Below are positions 1-6,085 of a DNA stretch of 64,000 nt, one piece after another; the first letter of the stretch is position 1; each line of letters opens with the position of its first letter. Under the pieces are notes generated by a model. The model searched no databases and was not told where the DNA came from. It worked only from the letters and a program-made list of their open reading frames with translations. This stretch comes from Acidobacteriaceae bacterium. GTDB taxonomy: Bacteria > Acidobacteriota > Terriglobia > Terriglobales > Acidobacteriaceae. A program made the position numbers and the translations under genes. The stretch spans positions 124,001 to 188,000 of the forward strand of contig DAIDKP010000026.1 of assembly GCA_027449965.1 (NCBI GenBank), written 5' to 3'.

Positions 1-2
1 TC

Positions 3-1334
3 ATCGGGCCGGTCGCCGACGCAGCCGTCACCGGAGCAGGGACTGCGATTCAGATCGGGTCCGGAGTGGCGCTGCTCGTTGGCTTGCTGTGGATGGGGCT
101 TTCGCTGGCCTATGCGATGCGTCTGCTGGCGCAGTCGATGCGCATGAGCGCGGTGCGCCGGGCCGCTGAGCCACTGCCTTTGGAGTTAGTTCCGGCGATT
201 TCCTGCCCGGTGGCGCTTGCGGATGGAATCGATACGCCGTGTCTGGTGGGCGTTCTGAGGCCGATGATCCTGATTCCGCGACGGCTGCCGGAGCAGATCG
301 TCCCGCGCCAGCTGGCCGCGGTGCTGGCGCATGAGGCGGCTCATCTGCGCCGCCTGGATCTGTGGGTGAATCTGGCGCAGAAGCTGGTGCTGCTTGCGTT
401 TCCGCTGCATCCGATGCTCTATCTGCTGGATCGCTGGCTGTGCCGCGAACGCGAGCTGGCCTGCGATGAGATGGTGCTTGGGCTGCGGCATGAGCCGATC
501 GACTACGCTTCGAGTCTGGTGGATGTGGCGGCGTTTTCGCTGAATCGCCCGGCGGTCAGTCTGTCGTTTGGACTGGTGCGCTCGCGGTCGGAGCTGGCTG
601 CCCGCATCGAGCGTATTCTGCGTCCTCAGCCCCGCCTGCATCCTGTCCTGGCAGTGCTGCTGACAGTGGCGTTGGCGGCGGGTGCCGGGACGCTTACGAC
701 GGAGGCGCTCAAGCATCTTCCGACGCTTGCGTTTGCGCCACTTCAGGCTGCGCCTGCTGGTCTGAGTGAGCCTACTCGTCTGGCTGCCGCCGGGCCGGTG
801 GTGGGCGAGACGACGCTCCGCCCGGCTCAGAAGATCGAGACGGCGTATCGCATTCCGCCTGCCGAGCGCTTTCCGGCGCGCCTGCTTCGCGCGGCTTCTT
901 CGATGCGTGGGACGGGCGTTGCCTCTGGCGCGCGGACGATGAAGGGATCGGTGGATCGCGGGCCTGCGTCGGCTGCCCTGGCGGCGATGCCGGTGGCTGC
1001 GCGACGGAACGCGCGCTGGGCACCGCAGATCGCAGAGCCGATGGCCGGGCAGATGGCCGAGGCAAGCACAGAGTACGCCGTGGTGGTGGTGATGACTGCG
1101 GTGACCACGACGACCGATGCTTCGCCGGATCGCTTGCTGGCGGGTGACGAAGAACGATCCGCGCCAACGGCAGAGGCTTTCGGCGAAGCTCCGATTACGC
1201 CGCAGCCGCCGTCCGGTGCGAGTCTGCGACGATCCGCGACAAGTTTCTACTTCACGGTTGTCACCACCACGCTTCGGCTGACTCCGGCGCAACGCGCGCG
1301 GATCTCGCCGCAGTGGTTGGCGCGACAGCTTTAA
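3..1334 (+). CDS. M56-family (BlaR1-like) membrane metallopeptidase, 5' end outside the window
   Basis: The reading frame is open from base 3, so the start lies upstream; a GTG at 66 is internal to a transmembrane segment and is not a convincing start. The visible part has a hydrophobic helix, a cytoplasmic stretch with the zinc-peptidase motif HEAAH (bases about 333-347) and the downstream ELACDE motif typical of M56 peptidases, then a second hydrophobic helix (LAVLLTVALAAGAG). The C-terminal 200 residues are low-complexity, Ala/Thr-rich and periplasmic by prediction; no penicillin-binding sensor domain is visible. Family members are usually co-encoded with a BlaI/MecI repressor and cleave it after an envelope signal. 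Such a repressor would lie left of the window. An HtrA protease follows after 40 bases, suggesting a shared envelope-stress role. Family assignment is secure; the signal is unknown. Confidence 0.85.
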   Translation: MGPVADAAVTGAGTAIQIGSGVALLVGLLWMGLSLAYAMRLLAQSMRMSAVRRAAEPLPLELVPAISCPVALADGIDTPCLVGVLRPMILIPRRLPEQIVPRQLAAVLAHEAAHLRRLDLWVNLAQKLVLLAFPLHPMLYLLDRWLCRERELACDEMVLGLRHEPIDYASSLVDVAAFSLNRPAVSLSFGLVRSRSELAARIERILRPQPRLHPVLAVLLTVALAAGAGTLTTEALKHLPTLAFAPLQAAPAGLSEPTRLAAAGPVVGETTLRPAQKIETAYRIPPAERFPARLLRAASSMRGTGVASGARTMKGSVDRGPASAALAAMPVAARRNARWAPQIAEPMAGQMAEASTEYAVVVVMTAVTTTTDASPDRLLAGDEERSAPTAEAFGEAPITPQPPSGASLRRSATSFYFTVVTTTLRLTPAQRARISPQWLARQL

Positions 1335-1374
1335 TCCCCTTCAACCGAAGCATCCACAAAAGGAGAAGAACATC

Positions 1375-2961
1375 ATGGAAACAAAAACTAATCGATTAGT
1401 TGAATCTCTCAGGCGATGGGCGCTTCCGGGCGCCGTGTCCGCAGTGATTGTCTCTGGTGCGAGTCTGGGCATGTGGAGCCATTTCACCGCCGTTCATGCG
1501 GCGAGCGCTGCGGTTTCGCCGATCGATGACAGCAGCGTCTCCGCGCTGGAGTCGCTGGACAACGCAGTGGAGGCGGTGGCTGCGCGTGTGACGCCGACGG
1601 TGGTCAACGTGTCGGTGACGGCGCGCCCGGGCAACGAGGGCGATGCGGAGGATGGGCAGGGTTCCGGTCCGCAGCCGGGCATGCCGCAGGGGATGCCGCC
1701 GGGCCAGTTGCCGCCGGGACTGCAACAGTTTTTCTTTGGCGGGCCGGGTATGCAGCAGCCGCCGCAGAATCCGGTGGAACATGCGGTGGGCAGCGGCGTC
1801 ATCATCTCGCCGGACGGATACATTCTGACCAACAATCACGTGATCCACGGCGCGGTGAATATTCAGGTGACGCTGGATGACCGGCGCGTCTTTCCAGCGA
1901 AGCTGGTGGGAGCGGACAAGCTGACGGACCTGGCTGTGCTGAAGATCAACGCGACCCGCCTGCCGTTCATTGGCTGGGGCAACTCGGCGAATCTTCATCC
2001 GGGGCAGACGGTGCTGGCGTTCGGCAGTCCGTTTGGATATTTCCGATTCTCGGTGACGCGCGGCATTGTGAGCGCTGTGAACCGGCCCAATCCATTCACG
2101 GATGATCCGCGGAAGCCGGGCGGTTTCATTCAGACCGATGCGGCGATCAATCCGGGCAACTCCGGTGGGCCGCTGGTGAATGCGCGGGGTGAGCTGGTGG
2201 GCATCAACACGTTCATCATCTCGAACAGTGGATCGTTTGCCGGTGCAGGGTTTGCGATTCCGTCGCAGATTGCGCAATCGATCTCGCAGCAGATCATCGA
2301 ACATGGCGCGGTGCATCATGGCTACCTGGGCATCTCGCTGAACGATGTGACGCCGCAGAATGCCAGCTTCTTCAACCTGCCGGATGCCTCTGGCGCGATC
2401 GTCAGCCAGGTTGTGCCGGCTTCGCCGGCGGCGAGTGCCGGACTGAAGCAGGGGGATGTGATTCGCACGCTGGATGGCCACCGCATCGACGATGGCAGCG
2501 CCTTGCAGGTGGCGGTGAGCGAGTTGACTCCGGGCAAGAGCATCCAGCTGGGCGTGATGCGCAATGGCAAGGACGTGACGGTGCCGGTGACCATTGGCGA
2601 GTATCACAAGAACTCGGAAGTGGCCGACAACAGCGGCGATGCGTCGGCGCACGGCGCGCGGCTGGGGCTGGCGGTCACGGATCTTTCACCGGACGTGCGC
2701 GGGCAGCTGAATCTGCCGGAGCAGGTGCACGGGGTGGCGGTGGAAGAGGTGAAGCCGGGCAGCCCGGCGGATAATGCCGGGATTGCGCCGGGCGATGTGA
2801 TTGTGCAGCTCAATCGCAAGCCGGTGGAATCGGCGCAGCAGTTTGCGGGCGCGGTTCATGCCATGGCTGCGAATCAGGATGTTCTGCTGCTGGTCTGGTC
2901 ACATGGCGGCGCGACGTATCGCGTGTTGCAGCCGTCGGTGGCTGTGCAAAGCGGAAACTGA
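1375..2961 (+). CDS. degP: periplasmic serine protease of the HtrA/DegP (Do) family
   Basis: A 528-residue Do-type protease that degrades or refolds damaged envelope proteins in the periplasm. The N-terminus is a signal peptide ending near AVHA (residue 42). The trypsin-like domain carries the catalytic triad His155 (TNNHV), Asp185 (LTDLAVLK) and Ser263 (GNSGGP). Two PDZ domains follow, about 316-410 and 432-520. Residues 95-135 form a Gly/Pro/Gln/Met-rich loop between the N-terminus and the protease core, longer than in E. coli DegP. The start is supported by an AGGAGAAG ribosome binding site eight bases upstream of the ATG. It sits 40 bases after the M56 peptidase gene on the same strand, so the two are probably cotranscribed. 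Confidence 0.93.
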   Translation: METKTNRLVESLRRWALPGAVSAVIVSGASLGMWSHFTAVHAASAAVSPIDDSSVSALESLDNAVEAVAARVTPTVVNVSVTARPGNEGDAEDGQGSGPQPGMPQGMPPGQLPPGLQQFFFGGPGMQQPPQNPVEHAVGSGVIISPDGYILTNNHVIHGAVNIQVTLDDRRVFPAKLVGADKLTDLAVLKINATRLPFIGWGNSANLHPGQTVLAFGSPFGYFRFSVTRGIVSAVNRPNPFTDDPRKPGGFIQTDAAINPGNSGGPLVNARGELVGINTFIISNSGSFAGAGFAIPSQIAQSISQQIIEHGAVHHGYLGISLNDVTPQNASFFNLPDASGAIVSQVVPASPAASAGLKQGDVIRTLDGHRIDDGSALQVAVSELTPGKSIQLGVMRNGKDVTVPVTIGEYHKNSEVADNSGDASAHGARLGLAVTDLSPDVRGQLNLPEQVHGVAVEEVKPGSPADNAGIAPGDVIVQLNRKPVESAQQFAGAVHAMAANQDVLLLVWSHGGATYRVLQPSVAVQSGN

Positions 2962-2993
2962 AGCGACGTTGGAAGGATGGCCGTGCAGTCAGC

Positions 2994-3027
2994 CCGGGCA
3001 GTCGAGGTGCAAACTTCGGCTGCCCGG
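2994..3027. terminator. GC-rich hairpin between convergent genes
   Basis: An 8-bp inverted repeat (CCGGGCAG at 2994-3001, CTGCCCGG at 3020-3027), extended by a further CGA/TCG pairing, lies in the 89-base gap between the converging protease and porin genes. There is no U-tract, so termination is inferred from position. Confidence 0.4.
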
Positions 3028-3050
3028 TGAGCGTTGTGACGGCGAAACAA

Positions 3051-4652
3051 CTAGCGTTCATAGTGCAGGCGCAGGGCAAAGATGGCCGGAACCGGTCCGC
3101 GGTCGCGGTTGAAGGCCGGATGATCGACAAGCTGGTAATCAAGCGTGGCGTGGAAGCCTTTGGTGAACGGATGGTCGTAGTAGACTTCGACGTTTCTCTC
3201 CGCGCCGTAGTTGAGCGCGCCATCGCCGGTGAGAATGCCAATGCCACCGGCAGCCAGGTAAGCCTGATTGGCACTGGAAGCGCCGCTGGTGATGAAGGCC
3301 GCGCCGAGCACGTCTTCGGGCCGTTTCCACGCGGCGCCGTGAATGCTGGTGCCGAAGGTCGCTGTCCAGTTGGCGTCGGTGAACTCGAACGACTCGTTCT
3401 GGCCGGAGTTCCAGCCGATGCGTGAGAAGAGGCCGATGTTGTCGGTGAGGGCCTGATCCATGTTCAGGCCAAAGCCCCAGGTGTTGCGCAGCGCATGAGT
3501 GTCGTCGATGCCGCCGGTGACGCCGTTGGCGCTGGCCAGGAAATGCGCCGGCGTGCCCCAGACGGCCAGGGTAGCGGGCGAGTTGGCCAGCGCCAGCGCC
3601 GCGCGATAGCTGCCCATGTTGGCACGGTTGTCAAAGGCGAGCAGGCGCACGGCGCCGGTGTGACGGCCGATGGCGTGACGATGCTCCAGCTCGGTGATCA
3701 TCGACCAGTCCTGAAAGATTTTGCCGTCGCCGGCTTCGGCTTCGGTGGGCAGGGTCAGGAAGAGGCTTTCAGCGGTGAACTGGTTGCGGTATTTCGACAT
3801 CTGAAGCCATCCGTAGCGCAGCGTCCACTGGGGATGGTTCCAGGCGATGGTGATGCCGGTGGTGAAGCCGAGCGCGTCGGCTGGATAGTCCCATGCGGCG
3901 TTGGCCATCAAGGCCCAGTTCATAAACTGAGTTCGCGGGTCGTTGGAGTAGGGGTTGTTGTCAAAGATATCCTTGGCGCTGAACCTGCCCGCGGTGATGG
4001 TGATGCGATCCACATCTTCGGTGCCGCGTAGCGTGAGCTGGTCGTCGTCGACGGACTCATGGCCGCCCCCGAGATTGATGGTTTTGCGCAGAAAGAAGCG
4101 CACGACAGAAAAATGAGGATAGCGCACGCCAACCTTGAAGGCTTCTCCGTCGGGAAAATCGTTGATGCCGAAGGTGTTGTTGAGGCCATAGCCCTGCCAG
4201 AGCAGGGTGTCGAGGTGAAATTCGGTGTTGGACCCCAGTCGATAGCCGAAGTACTCGTCGAGCGATTGCGTCTCGCGCGCTTGTCCCTGGGTGGGCAGAC
4301 TGCTGCCGGTTCCGCTCCAAAGATAGGAGGGATTGGTGTAGCGGGCGGAAAACGAGAGATATCCCATGCCGGTCAGGGTGTATTGCGCGTGAAAGTTGTA
4401 TCTCTGCGGCGCGGCATCGGAGGATTCGCTGGCTGGGTTCGCGACGGAGTGTGCGGGTGCGGTGTTTCCGGGCGTAGCGCTCCGGGGCGGGATGTTTTGG
4501 TCTGCGACGGTGCCTGGTCGCGCGATCGCAGCCTGCAGCGGAGCGTCTGGCAGCGGAGCGTTTGTCTGCGGAGCGTTTGGCTGCTGCGCCGGGGCGGCCA
4601 GGCAGCAGAATAATGCGCAGCAGAAGAACGCAAGGGTGGGAATGAGTCGCAT
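3051..4652 (-). CDS. OprB-like carbohydrate porin, outer membrane
   Basis: A 533-residue secreted protein. The ATG at 4652 is chosen because CGGAG lies six bases upstream and it opens a classical signal peptide (MRLIPTLAFFCCALFCC...APAQ); an upstream in-frame extension to 4802 lacks both. After a Pro/Ala/Asn linker with repeated NAP units (about residues 25-75), the mature part has the alternating, Gly/aromatic-rich pattern of a 16-strand beta-barrel. It contains features typical of OprB-family porins of Acidobacteria, such as DIFDNNPYSNDPRTQFMNW and AWDYPADALG. It ends in LRLHYER rather than a terminal Phe. The likely role is passive uptake of sugars across the outer membrane; the substrate cannot be read from the sequence. 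It converges on the degP gene and shares orientation with the small ORF upstream. Confidence 0.8.
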   Translation of the reverse strand: MRLIPTLAFFCCALFCCLAAPAQQPNAPQTNAPLPDAPLQAAIARPGTVADQNIPPRSATPGNTAPAHSVANPASESSDAAPQRYNFHAQYTLTGMGYLSFSARYTNPSYLWSGTGSSLPTQGQARETQSLDEYFGYRLGSNTEFHLDTLLWQGYGLNNTFGINDFPDGEAFKVGVRYPHFSVVRFFLRKTINLGGGHESVDDDQLTLRGTEDVDRITITAGRFSAKDIFDNNPYSNDPRTQFMNWALMANAAWDYPADALGFTTGITIAWNHPQWTLRYGWLQMSKYRNQFTAESLFLTLPTEAEAGDGKIFQDWSMITELEHRHAIGRHTGAVRLLAFDNRANMGSYRAALALANSPATLAVWGTPAHFLASANGVTGGIDDTHALRNTWGFGLNMDQALTDNIGLFSRIGWNSGQNESFEFTDANWTATFGTSIHGAAWKRPEDVLGAAFITSGASSANQAYLAAGGIGILTGDGALNYGAERNVEVYYDHPFTKGFHATLDYQLVDHPAFNRDRGPVPAIFALRLHYER

Positions 4653-4755
4653 CTCTAACTCCGTTTTACTGTATGAGGCGCTTTCGGAATGCTGTGTGAA
4701 AATCCGGGAAAGATTCGCACGGGAAACCGCTGCGCCCTGGGAACCGCGCCTGCAC

Positions 4756-4959
4756 TCATGCGCAGAGTCGTAATCCATCTTCGGGCGGCGCGGGAAACTC
4801 AACGACGTTGGTGGTGGTTCGTGGTTCCTGCTTCCAGACGCAGACCAGCGGAGTGCCCGGTTTGCCTGTGGAGCGCCAGAGGCAAATGAGTGGCGTCTTC
4901 GCTGAAGCGGGGATGCCTGGCGTAGTTTTGAAGGGCAGGGTCAATCTCTTCGTGTTCAT
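4756..4959 (-). CDS. small hypothetical protein, 67 residues
   Basis: This short ORF is included because its ATG at 4959 is preceded by AAAGGAGG with a four-base spacer, the strongest ribosome binding site near this locus. The protein is basic at the N-terminus (MNTKRLTLPFKTTPG), then has two short CLW/CVW motifs (PLICLWRSTGKPGTPLVCVW) and a Pro-rich acidic tail. No signal peptide or transmembrane helix is evident and I do not recognise a family. The porin gene follows on the same strand after 103 bases, so cotranscription is possible. The paired Cys-x-Trp pattern could be a metal or RNA contact, but that is speculation. Coding status rests on the ribosome binding site and a codon pattern like its neighbours. 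Confidence 0.5.
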   Translation of the reverse strand: MNTKRLTLPFKTTPGIPASAKTPLICLWRSTGKPGTPLVCVWKQEPRTTTNVVEFPAPPEDGLRLCA

Positions 4960-5299
4960 CGTTCCTCCTTTGTGTGGTCGCGCATGGGCGGATGGATGGT
5001 GCTCATGAGAACGCGGTGGTTGTTCCGCAGGGTGCGAATCCCATGCGGAAACGGCTGGTGCGGGAAAGTTGGGAAGTTATGGCGTTCGTCAGTGTGGATG
5101 AGGAACGCACGTGCTGAAAATCACAGGTTGTATGCCGGGACAGGCGGTGAGCGATGGGCCGGAGCCTCGCTCCGTGCGATCGTCACAGCGATCTCCGCAA
5201 CACCGGGAAGGGAAGCAAAGGCAGATAGGCTTTTGTGTTTTTTTCGAGGCAGACAGCCTGGTCGATTTGAAGGTTGCCTGTCGGTTTGCGCTTTTCATT
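4960..5299. other. 340-base intergenic region without a supported gene
   Basis: The stretch holds a short inverted repeat (TTCCGCA near 5025, TGCGGAA near 5043) and a T-rich run (5229-5240) just before the metal-repressor promoter. A 119-codon frame on the plus strand (4972-5331) lacks a ribosome binding site and family resemblance, and I do not call it. Confidence 0.5.
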
Positions 5300-5328
5300 T
5301 TGTACCATACCCCCCTAGGATATACAAG
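5300..5328 (+). promoter_or_regulatory. FrmR/RcnR-type operator within a candidate promoter
   Basis: The sequence TACCATACCCCCCTAGGATA (5303-5322) has a C6 tract flanked by AT-rich inverted arms (GTACCATA / TAGGATATAC). This is the arrangement known for FrmR and related CsoR-family operators, for example ATACCCCCCTATA ahead of E. coli frmR. TTGTAC (5300-5305) and TATACA (5321-5326) flank it with a 15-base spacer and could be the -35 and -10 elements. A repressor bound here would block them, consistent with autoregulation of the gene that starts just downstream. The spacer is short for a sigma70 promoter, so the promoter call is weaker than the operator call. Confidence 0.6.
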
Positions 5329-5342
5329 TGAGGTGTTTCGAA

Positions 5343-5705
5343 ATGGAAAAGGCAAGCAAAACAGCTGTGACAGGCAAAGTGGGCACAGCTGCAAAATTGG
5401 GCAAGGTGGACAAAGCCCAGGTGGAGACAATGGGCAAATTGGAAAAGGAAAAACAGAAGCTCATCGCTCGCATTCGGCGCATCCGCGGGCAGGTGGAATC
5501 CATTGAGCGATCACTGACCGGCGGCGACGATTGCGCCGAGATTCTGATGCTGCTGGCGACGGTGCGTGGGGGCATCAACAGCCTGATGGCCGAGGTGCTG
5601 GAAGATCACATTCGCCTGCATCTGCTGGCACCGGAAAAATCGGTTGCCAATGCGCAGGAACTGGCCGAAGACATGATCGAGCTGGTGCGGTCGTATCTGA
5701 AGTGA
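5343..5705 (+). CDS. CsoR/RcnR/FrmR-family metal-sensing transcriptional repressor
   Basis: An all-helical DUF156 repressor. The family core runs from KLIARIRRIRGQVES to IELVRSYLK and aligns without gaps to FrmR/RcnR. The conserved Cys lies in DDC, and two His residues spaced by four lie in EDHIRLH. These match the Cys35, His60 and His64 ligands of RcnR and InrS (Ni/Co sensors). The formaldehyde sensor FrmR has Glu at the last position, and the copper sensor CsoR has Cys there. The N-terminal His ligand of RcnR is missing. The start is uncertain. ATG 5343 has GAGGTG seven bases upstream but gives a 29-residue Lys/Gly/Ala-rich extension. ATG 5430 has AGGTGG close upstream, gives exactly the usual 91 residues and fits a promoter at 5300-5326. 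A C-tract operator lies immediately upstream and a cobalamin riboswitch immediately downstream. Confidence 0.85.
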   Translation: MEKASKTAVTGKVGTAAKLGKVDKAQVETMGKLEKEKQKLIARIRRIRGQVESIERSLTGGDDCAEILMLLATVRGGINSLMAEVLEDHIRLHLLAPEKSVANAQELAEDMIELVRSYLK

Positions 5706-5750
5706 GGGGCAGGCTGATTGTTGACGGTATGAACAAAAATGTCGATGATT

Positions 5751-5779
5751 TTGACTTTACCTGACATGCTCCGTATGCT
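5751..5779 (+). promoter_or_regulatory. sigma70 promoter of the cobalamin riboswitch transcript
   Basis: TTGACT (5751-5756), a 17-base spacer and TATGCT (5774-5779) form a good housekeeping promoter. It predicts a transcription start near 5786, at the first bases of the riboswitch. It lies 45 bases after the repressor stop codon, so the receptor gene has its own promoter. Confidence 0.7.
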
Positions 5780-5786
5780 GAGCAGG

Positions 5787-6074
5787 AAGGTTCCAACGAT
5801 GAAGGTCGCGGGGAAGGTCGAGAGATTGACCCTTCGGCTCAACGCAACTGAAACCACCAGGATGCTCGGGAAGGCGGTGCAAATCCGCCACTGCCCCGCA
5901 ACTGTAAGCGCACAAACTCAAGCGACGGGCTGTTGAAGTGCAACGACAGCCTGGCCGGGGTTTTCCTTTCGTCCATGCCACTGGATGCGATCCGGGAAGG
6001 CGACGAATCCGAGGAAGCGCAAGTCAGGAGACCGGTCCTCAGGTGAGACAAACGCTGACGTTCCGAGGGGAACG
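5787..6074 (+). promoter_or_regulatory. cobalamin (B12) riboswitch
   Basis: The conserved core is explicit: CTCGGGAA...CGGTGCAAATCCGCC followed by CTGCCCCGCAACTGTAAGCG (5866-5910), and the B12 box AGTCAGGAGACCGG (6022-6035). The spacing and flanking stems agree with the Cobalamin family. GTTCC at 5790-5794 could close P1 with GGAAC at 6069-6073. The latter bases can instead form a local hairpin CGTTCC-GAGG-GGAACG (6059-6074) directly beside the ribosome binding site GAAGGAG (6075-6081). That suggests control of translation of the receptor, off when adenosyl- or hydroxocobalamin is bound. The competing-hairpin reading is my inference. Confidence 0.93.
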
Positions 6075-6085
6075 GAAGGAGAACG

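Noticed and set aside
4972-5331. 119-codon frame before the metal repressor
   Set aside because: No ribosome binding site, no family resemblance, overlaps the operator region.
5343-5705. copper-sensor (CsoR) identity for the repressor
   Set aside because: The second Cys ligand of CsoR is replaced by His, so a Ni/Co-type set is more likely.
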